A stretch of 64,000 nucleotides of DNA from Neofusicoccum parvum (GCA_020912385.1 CP087222.1:186001-250000); one strand, 5' to 3'. Numbered from the stretch's first letter, positions 44,148-63,961 are shown. Numbers and translations: made by a program. Notes: a model not told the origin generated them from the letters alone.

Positions 44148-46637
44148 TCACGTTGCGGCTGAAACTGAAGCGAGTTCATCCCGCATCTCGGTGACGACTG
44201 CCTTGATCCTCTCCTCCTTGCCAACCTGCTCCGCACGTACCAACGCCTTCTCGAAGTCAAACACCTCCTGAGCCGCTGCGCGGAAGTCCTCTCCAAGGGC
44301 AAGCAGCGTGCCAGCGCCCACGAGAGCGCGATAGAGGGCCTCTGGCTCCTCGACGGTATTGATGATGTTGGTCAGGTCATCAAGCAGCGTAAGGGCGCGG
44401 TCGGCATTGTGACTGGGTGATGTCAGGAGGACCGCGAAGTTGATGTACAATGTTGTGATGGCCACAATCAAGTTTCGGTTCTTGAGGTGCGTGCGAATAA
44501 ATGGTTGTATAAGTGGGTGAAGCACTTCAAATGTGCCGTCCATGATGGTCCGGCCTTCTTCCGTATTGAATAGGTTGGCGAAAACGCGGACACCGAGCAT
44601 CACGTTGTTCGGTGGTGAATCCGAGGCAAACACGCCAGCGTCTCGGAGTAGGTGGACAATGGTGGTGTCTCCTGAACTAGTATGCGTGGCCGTCGTAGCC
44701 GACCGTGCGGCGAGAAGGCGAAGAAGATCAAGACCGGGAAGGCGCTTGTCTGCTGGCCAGGTTGTTGAGAGCTTTACAGCGACGTCAATACCGGCCGTTG
44801 ACGCGGCCTGTCCTGTTGTTTGCTGTAGTTGCCTACACGTTGCCGATAGAGCCTGAATGTCGCTGGGGTTGAGCGAGAGATCCTTGGCACCTTGATCAAG
44901 GAACTGCTGGTTTAGCTCCTTAATTTTCCTCTCAATGATAGCCAAGTTCGCTGAGTCAATCTTCAAATATGAAGTTTGAGGCAGTACCTTCGGCTTAGAG
45001 GCGGCGGGCACGCCCTGAGGTGCGGCAGAATCTACTTCACCCGGCCGATACCTGGACTCTGTGCCCCAGGGGTCAGAGCCAGGAGGTTGTGCACCGCCGG
45101 AAGACTGTCCCAGAGTTGCGCCTTGGGTGTTCGTGACAATGAAGTTTGTAACCTGATCAAGGTACGAGATCGGAAGCTCGTTGTCCTCGATAAACTTGCG
45201 AGCTGTCTCATAGGGATTCTGAGACAGGTTATACGGAAGCTTCAATGGGGGTTTGCCGTCCTCAATATCGACGTCAAACACATAGTCGTAGTCCTTGCCG
45301 TTGTAAGTGATCTTTTTCCCGCTGCTGCCAGCGGCGTCGACAACCGTCCCAACATTAAGCCACTGGGAAGCTGCTGTCGACCACTGGTATGCAGAAACAT
45401 TCCCATTGGCCTCCCTGATCATCTGCACCTGTCCCTCCTTGGTGCCAGATTTCGAAGTCAGAAACTCAGGACCAGGGAGTTGCTCCTTATTGATGTTTCC
45501 AACCTGCTGCTGGGGAATAGCAGAGCCCTTAACGGCCTCTTCAAACTCCTTGATAGTGCTGAGGTCGGCCTGACGGTCTTGAGCCCTGCTGAAAACACGA
45601 ACAGCGCGATCACTGGCTCCAGAGACGATGTCTCCGTTCTGCTGACATACAGCCACGGACCATACTGAGATGGCAGGGTGTGTGATAGTCTGCACGCACT
45701 GGTCGCCCTTCCATATCCTCACCGTCCGATCCTCGGAAGAGCTAATAAGCTCACCAGAGGGAAGAACCGCGAGTGAGTAAATGAAGTTCTCGTGACCGTG
45801 CAGCTCAGCAACCTGTTGTCCCTCCAGGGTCCATAACCGTATGACGCCATCGTTTCCGGCAGATGCAAACTGGGCGCCTGAGGGATGGTCGGTGGGTAGC
45901 CTGCATAGGGCTCGAACGACATCGGGACCGCCTGGTATCGATCGCATAAGCTTGCCATCGGTCGTGAAGAAACGGATCTGCTTGTCGGCGCAACCTGATG
46001 TCAGAGGCTTGGGTTAGTCGATGGCAATGTTACACACATCGCCGTTCCAGCACCCTTTCCCCAGGATTTGCGTACCAGTGATGACAATCTTGCGATCATA
46101 GGCCAGAACCGCCCAAACGCTTGCTGTATGGCCGCGTAGCACCGTCGAAGCTTCCCAATTGCCAACCTGCCATATGCGTGCCTCGGTGTCCCAGCTGCCG
46201 CTTACAATTGTACGACCATCCTCGCTCACGTCTAATGCACATACATTGCTTTGGTGGCCTAGCAAGAGCGCTTCGGCATTGTCCTGGGGTGCCCTGGTGG
46301 GCTGGCGCACCTCGATGATGGTGTCCTTGCCGCCAGCCACTACCAATCCGTCTGGGTAGGCTGAGGAAGGCGGAACATAGGCGACAGAGTTGACGAAGGC
46401 AGTGCCGTGCGAAGCAAGGGTGCAGTCATAGGTGGGCGGCGAGCTGGAGAGGAGCTTCCACACTCTCACGGTGGCGTCTCTGGAGGCGGACAGGACAAAG
46501 CTGGGGTCTGGAAAGGCGACACTGCGTACCTGGGAGAAAATGTTAGCATTCGGAGGCTGTGGCGGTACGGAGGGGCGGCGGTGGCTCACGTCGTCTTCGT
46601 GGCCCTGCAGCTGGGCAGATAGCTTGAAGTCGCCCAT
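44148..46637 (-). CDS. DOA1: Doa1/Ufd3/PLAA family WD40-PFU-PUL protein
   Basis: Ubiquitin-binding Cdc48/p97 cofactor that maintains free ubiquitin and acts in ubiquitin-dependent degradation and sorting. Three exons: 46637-46590 (MGDFKLSAQLQGHEDD), 46529-46076 and 45994-44148 (782 residues; close to the family size). The N-terminal seven-blade WD40 propeller has units such as SVAFPDPSFVLSASRDATVRVW, TIVSGSWDTEARIWQVG and LISSSEDRTVRIW. The PFU domain follows: GQVQMIREANGNVSAYQW, then KDYDYVFDVDIEDG. The C-terminal PUL (armadillo-like, Cdc48-binding) domain includes LPGLDLLRLLAARS, MLGVRVFANLFNTEEGR and VAITTLYINFAVLL. Both introns are GT-AG and lie early in the propeller. Confidence 0.95.
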
Positions 46638-48030
46638 GGGTTCGCGGGGGGGAGGCCAATGAGGGCGCGGGACGGGTGAGGCGAAGGAGAAACGGACGAG
46701 CCCAGGGGGGAAGCTGCTGCAGCGCAGGATCAGAGGCGGGCGCGGTGTCAGCTGGATGGAGGGTCGTTTGGGCGTGTTCTCGCTGGCCGCTGCTTCGCAG
46801 CACTGACGTTACGGCGCCAAGCCCGCGAACGCACGTGCCGTCCGCCGTCCACCCCGCGATGCGCCTGCCGGCTCGCTGGCCGCTGGCCACGTCTTTCGCA
46901 CGGAACCTCCACGCCTCGCGCAAACGAAACAGCGACGGTGCGCGGCCTCGTCGCCCCTGCGCGTCAATCATGGCGCCCCTGGTCCCGTCCCTTGCTGGCC
47001 CGCACGAGCGCTTCGGCTCCGAGCAGAGCCCAGGGCGGGCGGGCGGCTGTGCAGCCGCTGCTTCTGCCAGCACGCCGCTACTGCGACCACTTCTGCATTG
47101 CTGCTTGGGCCGCCTGGCCGTTGCTGGGCGTCGCGCCAGCCGTCGCGTCTCGTGGCGGCGGCATGGCTCACACAAGCCGCAGAAGTCTCCAGCCGCAGGG
47201 CGGTACGCGCGGAGGCCCAGCTCGAGCGGAGGTATCCAGCTGGTGGCGTGCGCCAGCGACTGGGCCAGCCGCCAGCCCTGCGGCACCTGACAGACATCTG
47301 GCCCTTTGCGGCGGAGGTGTGGGAGGTGCCGCTGAGGTCTGGCAGTTGGCCATTCTCCGCGCCCGCCGCGCCAGCCTGCCCGCCATCGCACCGCATGCGC
47401 GCGCGCTGGTGACTGTCGCGCTACAGGCTTACTGCCTGCATCGCCTGACCGCGCAACACGCCGCTCGGCCTATGTCACGCCGCCCAGTGCATTGCGCAAG
47501 CTAGCAGCGACTGCCAAGCGAGGCTCAGTGTGATGGTGCTGCTCTGCGCGCAAATGAGGAGAATAAAGCGCTGTCGCGCGGCCCCGTTGGCGGCCGCTCG
47601 TATCCACCATCGTCAAGTCAGGCCTATTTAACACCGCTCAGCTCCCTGGTGGCGCCCTCCCGCTCAACTAGCTGCGCTTTTCACGACTCCTGTATTCCGC
47701 GTCGCCAAGAGTGCCACCGCGCCGTTATTCGATCTCCCGTGTTTTTGCCAGGCCGAATTGCTCAAGCCACCATTGGCCTATCCGCAGTCGAGGCGGTGCC
47801 ACTTTAGCTCCCTCCAGCTCCCTGCGACCCTGTCGATCCTTCGGCCCAGTCTCGAATTTGCAGCTGCTGGCCACATGGTCGGCGTAGATATAACAAGGGC
47901 CTCCGCGCAAGACCAGCTCCCCAATTCGCACCACTTCCGGAGCTCCCGACCCTTCTGCAATTTATACACTCTCGCCTTCCCCATGCCGTACCTTCACTCG
48001 CCCTCCGCACAACCAGACCTCAAGCTCAAG
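46638..48030. other. Intergenic (divergent promoters)
   Basis: About 1.4 kb of GC-rich sequence between divergent genes (DOA1 minus, BTB gene plus). Long overlapping frames on both strands are typical of GC-rich non-coding DNA. A TATTTAA-like element occurs near 47623-47630. Confidence 0.45.
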
Positions 48031-49447
48031 ATGGACGCACCAAGCACCGAGCTCCTGACCGCATTCGCCTCGTACGCGCCCCCCCGTCCCTGCATCCAAC
48101 TGCACGCCTGTACTGACCGCGTCCCAGACTGCTCTCTTCTGGCAAATACTCGGACCTGACAGTGCAGTCCGGCGAGAAGAGCTGGGCGGTGCACAAGGCC
48201 GTGATCTGCTCGCGTTCAGGCTTCTTCGACGGCGCGTGCAGCCACCCGTTCAAGGAATCCGCCTCAGGCATCATCGACCTCAGCGAAGACGACCCGGAGG
48301 CGGTCGAGCACATGATCCACTGTACGCACGAAGGCCATGCCCACAAGCGCAGCGCAGAGACTAACCGCGGGCGCCAGACTTCTACCACCTGGACTACCTG
48401 AGCAAGGCGCCGAAATCACGGCGGACAACGCAGCCGTCCTCTCCCACCGGCGCGCCCGTCCCGCGGGGCCACTGCAGCACGCAGGCGGGCGCTCGCCGGC
48501 CGGGGAAGCTGGACCTGGCCCTTGTCGAAGATCCCCTACTAGCGCAAGCGCACGCGCAATCAAGCGACGGCGCGATCAGCGCGACCGAGATCCCGTCGAA
48601 CGCTCCCGCGTCACCGCTCACCCCGCCCCACTCCAATGAGCGCATCGACTACTTTTCCTCCATTGACGCGAAGCTGCCCCTGTCGCCGACCGCCGATGCC
48701 CAGCACGCCGACGACGATCGCCTGGACTGCTCGTACGAGAGTGAGAGTGAGGATGAGAGCAGCAGCGACCAGGCGCCGTCGCATCTAGTCGTGCACGCCA
48801 AAGTGTACGCAATCGCTGAAAAGTAAGCTCATTTCTTGTTCTTGTGATGAATGGCAGCACCGGGCCCAATGGCACGCCGCGAGGCCCTGCGTCTGACCGC
48901 CCGCTCGCCGTCTGCCAACCCCATCCCTTGAGCATTTGAAACGCTCGCCCCCGCCATTCAGCAGCGCCTGCTGGCTGCAGTCATCTTTTTTTCCCTACTC
49001 GGAATCTCCATGCCCCGCCGTCAATCACATCGCTCGCGGCACCCTGCACCAGCAACCCACATTCCTTTTCGCCCTCCAAACCAACGAACACCCAGCCCGA
49101 CGCCTCGCATCCACAAAAAAGCGCCCTCCCGTCTGACGTTCCATCAACTAACCCCACTCTCCAGATACGGCATAACCGGTCTCAAATCCCTCGCCCGCCG
49201 CAAGTACGCAAGCCAACTGTTCGAAGACAGCCATTGGTCTACACGAACCGCTGAGTTTGCCGAGTCCATCATGGAGGTCTACGAGAGCACAGTCGACACG
49301 GACCGCGGCCTCCGTGACCTTGTCATCCAAGCCTTCCGCGAGCATCCCGAGCTGGCTCGCAGCAGGGACATCGAGCTTATCATCCGGGACACGCCGGGCG
49401 CAGCCTGGGAGCTGTTTAGGCTCGGCTGGGGACTGCCCGTGTGTTAG
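48031..49447 (+). CDS. BTB/POZ domain protein
   Basis: Four exons: 48031-48071, 48128-48321, 48378-48822 and 49165-49447 (320 residues), all frame-preserving GT-AG. The BTB/POZ fold starts at FASLLSSGKYSDLTVQSGEK, continues SWAVHKAVICSRSGFFDGAC and DLSEDDPEAVEHMIHC, then YFYHLDYLS across the third splice. A low-complexity Ser/Pro/Asp-rich middle (DCSYESESEDESSSDQAPSH) precedes VHAKVYAIAEKYGITGLK, the typical post-BTB helix, and a C-terminal helical part (FAESIMEVYESTVD, DLVIQAFREHPEL). Fungal BTB proteins of this type are common, often of unknown partner; some act as Cullin-3 adaptors. The 342-nt third intron is longer than others here. Confidence 0.88.
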
Positions 49448-56257
<6,810 letters not shown>

Positions 56258-56568
56258 TTAAGAGTAGACACTGTTGATCCAATGGTCTGATGTAGATGTT
56301 CTGAATAAAGTCCAATAGATTTATGGATTTCTCCGCCCCCAAGCTCGATTTTCAGCCCCAGTGGGGCGAATTTGGCAGCGACCTATGACCTTGCAGCTTG
56401 TGGCAGCCGCGAAAAAAGCCACGCAGCCTGATGAACACAGAATCTCCTCCAGAGGTTCCTCATAACAATCACTCTTCATCACCTCATATGCTCATCGGAA
56501 GTCGAATCTGATTTAATGAGGACGGTTCACTGTTCCTTCACGACCAAGCCCAAACTTTCGGAGTTTTC
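56258..56568. other. Short intergenic
   Basis: A 311 bp interval between two plus-strand genes. Nothing specific was seen. Confidence 0.5.
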
Positions 56569-58990
56569 ATGTCGCTCTGTCACTACTGTGAAACACTCGA
56601 TCTCCGAGAGACTGTCCTACAACCAATAAACTTCACAAGCGGCAAAACCGAGTGGCGAAAGAGAAGAAGAAAGATCAGTGAAACCATCAGTCACCATGGT
56701 AGTCTCGATGAGCTAGCAGACTGCGCGTTGTCGCCTGACAGCTGTCCGCTTTGCAAACTTTTCCTCTTGAGCTGGGTCAGGTCTGATAGAAGTGACCTGA
56801 ATCTATCAGAATTTGATCCCCATCTGAATCCGTGGGGATACAAGATCAGCCACGTCCGAGAAGCCGTCAGGCTCAGGCGGCAGGATGACGGGATGCCGCA
56901 AGGAACCCTCCACGTCGGCCCGTATCACAACAGCTTGGACAAAGCCTCGGAGATTGCGGGTATTTGCATGTGGCAGAGAAAAGATGATGCGGATGTTTTT
57001 GATTCCTGGTCGATGGAAATTGGAGTCTTGGAGGTCTTTTTTGAAAGAGGTAAGTTGATTTGAGGACACATTAGACCACACTTTGCTTTATTCTTATAGT
57101 CATAGTGCTAAATGATAAACAGATAATTTACCGCAGGATGATGGTATTCTTACGGATTTTGTTTGGAAGCGTGACATCCAAGAGGGTGCAGGAGCTCCAC
57201 GATGTCTCGAATTAGCCGCGGAGTGGCTCCAGGATTGCCTGGGACAACATGATCTGTGCCGAAATGTCTTTGGTACTCATCAGCGGCTTCCTACCAGAGT
57301 GATCTCTGTTGGAAACACCGGCGATAATCCCCGTCTGTTTATTACAAAGGACATCGCCGACGCATACGTCGCCCTCAGCTACTGTTGGGGCCCGCCTTCA
57401 AGTAAGCAGCTCAAACTCATGCGAGCTGATGTGGCCGCGTTTCAGAAGGAAATCAAATGGGCACTGCTTCCAAAGACCCTCGCAGATGCAGTGTGCGCCA
57501 CAAGAGCAATGGGCATCAAATACCTGTGGATTGACGCTCTCTGCATCATTCAAGACGACGCAGACGACTGGCGGACGGAAGCCGCACGCATGAACGACGT
57601 CTACCAGAACGCAACAGTGACGCTATTCGCAACTAACTCGTCCACTTCAGACGAAGGCTTCCTCAAACAAAGAGAATTAGTACCCGGCTGCTCGCTCCCC
57701 TTCGGCTCGCACGGTTGCCGAATCTCTCTCCGAATCCACCACGACTGGCTCATCAACCACATCACCGACGACAACTTCGGCATCCGCACACACAAAGCAC
57801 CATGGCGCACGCGCGGCTGGACGCTCCAGGAATACCTCTCCGCTTCGCGCGGCCTGCTCTTCACCGCGCACCAGATGAGCTGGAACTGCCCGGCCCGCAT
57901 CCAGCGCGAGAACGGGCAGCGCATCGACAAAGCCACGGACCGGTGGCGCGGCACGGCCAACCACCTCGACGCGCGCCGCAACACCAGCAGCGACTCGTTC
58001 GCGCAGGTGGCCGACGGCTGGACGGCGCTGACGCGGCTGGCGGCGCCGGAGGACCCCCGCGCGCACCGCGAGCTGCTCGTCGCGCTCTTCTACCGCGTCA
58101 CCAACGACTACGCCGAGCGCTCCTTCACCTTCCAGTCCGACAAGCTGGCCGCGACGGCGGGCCTGGCGAAGCTCGTGGAGGCGAGGCTCGCCGCCGCCGC
58201 CGTCCGCTGCTGGGCCGGCGTGTGGGACGCCGACTGGGCGCGCGGCCTCGCCTGGCGCGGCGACAGGGCCGATGTGCACGCGGACTTTGACCGCCTGCTG
58301 GGCGGGCGGGCGGCGGGCTTCGCGTCGGCGGCGCCGTCGTGGAGCTGGGCCAGCGTCATCGACAGCTACTACGACAGCTGGGCCGACCACGGGGGGTTGG
58401 TGGCGCAGCCGAGGGCGTTGGTCGCGGATGTGAGGCCGCCGGAGATGAGGGACGCGGGTGACCGGTTTATTCCCAGGGGCCCGCTCGTGCTGCGGTTGAC
58501 GGCGCCGCTGCGGCGGCTTTCGGGTCGGTGGTTTGAAACTGGTTGTGAGAGCGTTGGCGGCGGTGGAGACCTGGTCTGGGCGGCGTTTGAGAAGTACCTT
58601 CGGAAGCAGCTGTTTATTGAGCAGAAGAACCTGCGCGTGCCGGAGGATGAGCTACGGTGGCGACACCGCATCAGCGAGTTTGGGCAGAAGCACAGGGCTT
58701 GGCCGGGGCAGCAGTTCGCGGTCATCCAGCTACTGGAGTGGGAAAGTAGGTATCGGTCAAGAGATAAGGCTGATCCAGGGCAATCGCAGGCAACGTTCTT
58801 CTTGTTGTTGGAGACAGTTGAGGGGGCGCCTGAGAGGTATCGAAGAGTTGCGGGGTTGAGCTTTTCGAATCGGTGGATGAAAAGAGGAAGACCGCTCGTG
58901 GTTGATAAAGGGAGGCAGATAGGTGAGGCTGAGCTACATGACTTAGTAAAGCAGGAAGCCTGGGTAGAGACCGAGATCGAGCTCGAGTAG
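56569..58990 (+). CDS. HET-domain (heterokaryon incompatibility-type) protein
   Basis: Two exons, 56569-57049 and 57123-58990 (782 residues). The N-terminal region is Cys-containing (MSLCHYCETLDL; SPDSCPLCKLF), like many HET proteins. The HET domain lies at about 240-400 with its three classical blocks: YVALSYCWGP, then LPKTLADAVCATRAMGIKYLWIDALCIIQDD with DWRTEAARMNDVYQNATVT, and later APWRTRGWTLQEYLSASRGL. HET domains are TIR-related and trigger cell death in non-self recognition in filamentous ascomycetes. The C-terminal half is less conserved, with a very GC-rich block encoding Ala/Arg-rich sequence (about 57.8-58.4 kb). No partner domain (NACHT, WD or ankyrin) is fused. It is a second type of cell-death gene in the window, 26 kb from the NLR/effector pair, with no sign of direct linkage to it. 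Confidence 0.94.
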
Positions 58991-59827
58991 CTGATGGAAA
59001 ATACACAGAGCGCTCGGGCCGAATTGGCAGTTCGTTCTCTGGACGCCTTCATGGCCGACTTGCCCAACGAGTGTCCCTTCCTTTTGCATCACTCCTGTAT
59101 TGCCAGGTTATGATTCCTTTTCTTTTAGCTGCGTGTTAGACGTTCTTTGGGACTCGCCAGCCCGAGGCCCGGGAGTCGTGGCGCGTGGTCAGCTGGCAGC
59201 CATAAACAATTTCCACCACGGCCTCTTCTACGTACAACCACAGGTCGCAGAATCTAGGGCTTCCCGTCCGCTCAGCCGTACTCAAGCTGCGAACCGGCCA
59301 ATTAGTACTCAAGTGGGTGACCATTGGGGAATCCTGGCTGTTGTACGTTTTCTTTTTTGCGTTGTGGGCGCCGAGATGCACCAACCACTTTTTGCCCCGG
59401 GCGGGCCCCACAACCCACCGTCAGTGCATGGCTACTACGTACACAACGCTCGCGCATTATCAAATTACTCGGCCTTAAATATTGGAAGTCTTTTAGCTGA
59501 CCAAATTGAGTATGAATGTTTCCATTCTGAGAATGATAGCGAAACAGTCCGTTGCCTGCACACATTTGGATGTAGGGCGAGCAGAACGTGCTATCTGCTT
59601 TCCGTTCCTACCTCGGAAATCATTACCAGTTCAACATTACATAAAGTAATGCTGATGCGTGGTGGAAAGAATAAGCTTTGCGCGTTATTTTGGGCGAAGC
59701 TTAAGTCGGATCCACGCGGAAAGCCAACTTTGATCAGCTCCTTCCTTCTTTAAGGGCCTGGCAGAGCATTCAAATCGTCGACAACACTTTCTATGTGATT
59801 AGCGACCTATGCAGAAAGGGCAAAGCC
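58991..59827. other. Intergenic
   Basis: About 0.8 kb between the HET gene and the first complete P450. One frame (about 59100-59753) is open for 217 codons, but it begins without ATG and has no recognisable features. Confidence 0.5.
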
Positions 59828-61561
59828 ATGTTTGTCATTCAGCTTTTGACTACAGCCGTGGTAAGCCATGTGAGCCGGCTCCTCGAAACTTGCAGCTGAA
59901 AACGGAGAGGTTGCTTTGGTCGGTGCAAGAGTCATGTACAATCTCTTCTTCCATCCACTCCGAAAATATCCAGGACCTCTGATTAGCCGTGCCACGCCAC
60001 TTCCGCGGATTTTCCACCGCATCAACGGTACGGCAGTTTACCACATTCAAAACGCCCACGACAAATACGGCACTATTGTAAGGATTAGCCCGAGCGAGCT
60101 CAGTTATATCCGAGGTGATGCTTGGAAAGGTACTCGGCATTGCCTTGCGTTCGAATGGAAGTCAAGAGGCTATAAGAATGACACATTTCAGACATCTACG
60201 GGCACTCAAGCACCCTCACGAAAGACACGACGCATAATCCAACATCAAAAGATATGGTGCGGGGTATGTTCGAAGCAAATGACCCTGAGAGTCACGACCG
60301 CCAACGGCAAATCTTCAATCCAGCGTTCTCCAAACGTGCACTGGGAAGTCAGGAGCCCGTGGTCACAAAGCACATACGCAATCTACTCTCAATATTGCAC
60401 GTCAGCTGCACGGAGAACGAGGGCAACGTCAACATGGTTGATCAGCTGCATTTCTTAGCGTTCGATGTAATGGCAGACGTGACCTTCGGAAAGCAAGTGA
60501 GGCTTCTCGACACGTCAGAATACCGGCCTTGGATAGGGGGAGTAACTGCAACCTTCAAGTTACTTACCTACCGATCCATACTTGGATACTACCTGTCGCC
60601 TGCCTTCTTTCTTATCCTCGGCCTTATATCCCGGCAGCTGGTTCAACGATGTCAAGCGCATTTTGCCTACTCTACGGCATTGGTAAACGAGCAGCTCGCT
60701 GCGAAGCCGGACTGCCCGGATATCTGGACGCTTGTGATCCGCGATCGTGAGAGCGACACACCAAAGCTTAAAATGGACGAGGTGCACGTCAATGGTACTC
60801 TTTTCATGGCTGCTGGTACGGAAACAACGGCTACGGCTCTGGCTGGTATACTTTGGAACCTCGCGAAACATCCACATTCTCTCAAAAGGCTTCGAGAAGA
60901 GATCCAGCTATCGTTCAAGAGCCAAGATGACTTCACGATGGAGAAACTGGCTCGATTACCATTTTTGGACGCCGTAATCAGTGAAACCTTGAGACTTTAT
61001 CCACCAAACCCAGAGCCGGTTGTGTCTCGGCAGATACCACCGGAAGGAGTACAAATCTGCGGGGCATTCGTGCCTAGTGGGGTAAATGTGCTCTTGTGAT
61101 CCCCTTTGCGCTGAGCTGTATCTTAAGTTGGAGCCAACTGACTGTTCTGTTGTCTTCACAGTGTTTGGTATCAGTCCACCAATGGGCTGCTTATCGCTCG
61201 CCGCGCAATTTTCACCTTCCAAATGCATTTCTACCAGAACGCTGGCTTCCAGAGGCAAAGGAAACGTCGGCATTTGCCGGGGATGATAAGACAGTTCTGC
61301 AACCGTTTTCCGTTGGGCCACGGAGCTGTATTGGAAGAAAGTAAGAGCTGAATTGCTGATCACTTGCATTCGAACCTTAACCGATCTAACACAGCTTCCA
61401 GTCTTGCATTACTCGAAATACGACTTACCGTCTGCCATATCATATGGAACTTCGATTTGTCGCTCAAGGATGAAACCACGAACTGGGATGATCAGAGAGT
61501 GTGGGCGCTCTGGGAGCAGCCGCCTCTGCATATCCGTTTAACGCCCGTTTGCGAACAATGA
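59828..61561 (+). CDS. Cytochrome P450 monooxygenase
   Basis: Endoplasmic-reticulum heme monooxygenase. Proposed exons: 59828-59860, 59910-60129, 60192-61081, 61162-61340 and 61402-61561 (493 residues). The first exon (MFVIQLLTTAV) is the least certain. Landmarks: membrane-proximal YNLFFHPLRKYPGPL, the WKD/IYG splice, I-helix AAGTETTATAL, K-helix ExxR in SETLRLYP, PERW, and the heme loop FSVGPRSCIGRN split by the last intron (Cys is the heme ligand). For that intron the second AG (TTCCAG/TCTTGC) gives GRNLALLEIRL, the conserved continuation; the first AG would shift the frame. All catalytic motifs are intact. The class resembles fungal secondary-metabolism P450s of the isotrichodermin/benzoate-like type (weak guess). 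A second P450 follows in the same orientation. Confidence 0.88.
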
Positions 61562-62141
61562 AAACACTTGTCAGAAGATCATGAGAATGTTGTGATCCCT
61601 CTGGCGCCGAAGCAACAATAACAATACAAGGATTCGACCAATTTAGAAGGCCTGGGGCTACTTAGCGCCTCGGAGCAGCAAACTTTCTTTCCGATCACAT
61701 CTCCGATATAGATCCAATGAGCAACTGGGAAAGTACATGCCGACCCAAATATACATTTAACCTTATATCTCCGAAAAAGAACGATTGCGCCCATCGAAAC
61801 CGAATGCGAGTACGAGAAATTTATTGTTTGCCGTCCGCTACTCAGATAGCAGTGACTGACGTATGACGGGTGCTAACTTGCCTTTGGAACCTGGTTGGTG
61901 TGTTGCAGCATCGATGAATGTCCCACACCTTCCTCACAGGTCGCGCGTGTGGTCGTATCTATTCCAGACCTCGTATTCGGGAGTCTGGTAGAGGACAATG
62001 CTCGGCCCCAAAAACTCTATTGCGTGTAAGGATAACTCAGCAATTGATATACTGACGCGGGTATAAATAAACTATTCCACAAGATCAATGATACTACCAT
62101 ATTCTTCCGCCTTGCAGACAAAAAATTGAAATTATTCCAGC
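61562..62141. promoter_or_regulatory. Intergenic / promoter of second P450
   Basis: A 580 bp AT-rich interval. A TATAAATA element at about 62062-62069 lies about 75 bp before the ATG of the next P450 and is a plausible TATA box. Confidence 0.55.
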
Positions 62142-63961
62142 ATGATTGACGCAGTTAGTCAGCTAGGTGACGCACAATTTGATGCCCTCCTGAAGGTCTG
62201 CTTCGCTGTAGCATTTGTCACTCTCCCATTTGTTGTAATTCGGCTTTTCAACTGGGCCATCTTCACCGCAACTCTTTCGAGATATCCGTTGGTCAATCCA
62301 ACATGGGATGAACCTACGAAAAACAAGTTCACGTATAGGATCCGTGATCTCCTCGTGGAAGGACAGGCCATGGTCAGTACCTGAATGGAAAAGTACCCAG
62401 CCCCCAAACTATGGACTGCAAAGACTGATCGGCATGAATTTACTAGTCAAATGGCGGCCCATACCGATTGAACGACAAGTCTACTCAGAGGATAATGCTC
62501 CCAGCGAAGTATATCGATGAGATCAAGAACAACGAGGACCTTTGCTTCCACTCATACATTGCTAAGGTTGAGCGCCTCATGCGATATGCAGTCGCGATGC
62601 CAGTGTATTGACATGCATCAGGAATTCTTTGCCAATTACCCTGGGTTCGAAGGTTTCGGCACGTCAGTCGACCAGACCATATTTCAGGATGCGCTTAGGA
62701 TTCAGCTTTCCCGGGTGATTGCTCTCACCATCGAACCTATGGCCAAGGAGGCGCCCAGAACCCTGAAGATGACTTTCGGTGATTCTCCAGACTGGAAGGA
62801 GGTTGTTTTTGTCCCGACGATCTTGATGGTTGTCTCCCGCCTGATTTCACTCGTCTTCCTTGGCGAACAGTTCATGGAAAACAAGGAGTGGCAACGGATT
62901 TCGATGATGTACGTTACAGTGTTCTTATCACAAGGAATGTCTCGCTGATGGGAAGAAATACTCAGGTACACTGTCGACTCCTTTGTTGCCGCCATGAAGC
63001 TCAACTCATTTCCCACCCTACTCCGTCCAATAGTTCACTGGTTCCTGCCAGAGTGCCGCAAGATCCGTGAGGAGATTAAGCTGTGCCGCAGTCTTATCAC
63101 TCCTGAGGTGGAACGTCGTCTCGATGAAAGGAGAAACGCTAAGCAGGCTGAAACGATGGATGGTAAGCAGCGCACAAAGGTTTTGGATTCTCTTGATTGG
63201 TTTTTCGCTGCCGCAAAAGGCCAACCGTTCGACTACCCTCTCGCCGAGCTCTCAATGGCCATCGCTGCTACCCATACGACCGACTCGGCTTTCGGTTTCG
63301 CTTTCTTTGATCTGGTTGAAAACCCTCAATACATCCAGCCCCTGCGAGATGAGGTCATCGAAGTTTTTAAGGAAGAGGTGAAGTGGAGCAAGTCAACCAT
63401 CGCCAAGCTTAGGTTCATGGATAGCTTCATCAAGGAGAGCATGCGGTACCACCCTCATTCTGCTTGTAGGTTACTCTATTCCGCTTACTTTACCATGTCA
63501 ACCTGATAATAGTCTTAGTCCACTTTCCCCGTATGGCCAAAAAGACGATTACGCTATCGGACGGCACAGTCATCCCAAAGAATGCCTACATGTCCGTCGG
63601 CCCTACTCCTATGGGGGACCCATCTGTGTGGCCAAATCCGGACACATTCGACCCTTACCGGTTCCTGAAGCTGCGCAACCTGCCCGGCAACGAGAATAGA
63701 TATCAAGCGGTCACTACGTCCTGTGACATTACCGTCTTTGGCCACGGTGCACACAGCTGCCCCGGTCGCTTCTTTGCGATGAATGAGATGAAGCTGTTGC
63801 TAGCGCATTTGATCATCGAATATGATTGGAAGCTGCCTGAGGGTCAAACCAGGGTGCAGCATGAGGTCAATGGCTCTTTCAATTCGCCAAACTCGAAACA
63901 ACCAGTTCTGTTCAGGAAAAGGACGCCGGAAATTGACTTTATGGCGCTGTACGAAGAGTGA
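62142..63961 (+). CDS. Cytochrome P450 monooxygenase (FGHGxHxCPGRFFA type)
   Basis: Five exons: 62142-62372, 62447-62566, 62622-62908, 62966-63465 and 63519-63961 (526 residues; an acceptor at 63513 would add 2). An N-terminal membrane anchor (VCFAVAFVTLPFVVIRLFNW) is followed by LLVEGQAM/SNGGPYRL across splice 1, LPAKYIDEIKNNEDLCF, and I-helix IAATHTTDSAFGF (a His-Thr-Thr version without the usual acid). K-helix ExxR is KESMRYHP, the meander has PDTFDPYRF, and the heme loop FGHGAHSCPGRFFAMNE has its Cys ligand. This heme signature is typical of fungal P450s acting on terpenoids and related secondary metabolites (ent-kaurene oxidase-like group, from memory). The final intron has two in-frame acceptors; the second is better placed after the branch point. 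The gene ends 39 bp before the window edge. Confidence 0.9.

Noticed and set aside
46543..47391. Minus-strand frame of 282 codons upstream of DOA1
   Set aside because: It overlaps the first DOA1 exon and intron in another frame and has random composition.
59100..59753. Open frame of 217 codons between HET and P450 genes
   Set aside because: It lacks an ATG at its start, has no recognisable features and ends just before the next gene; chance is more likely.
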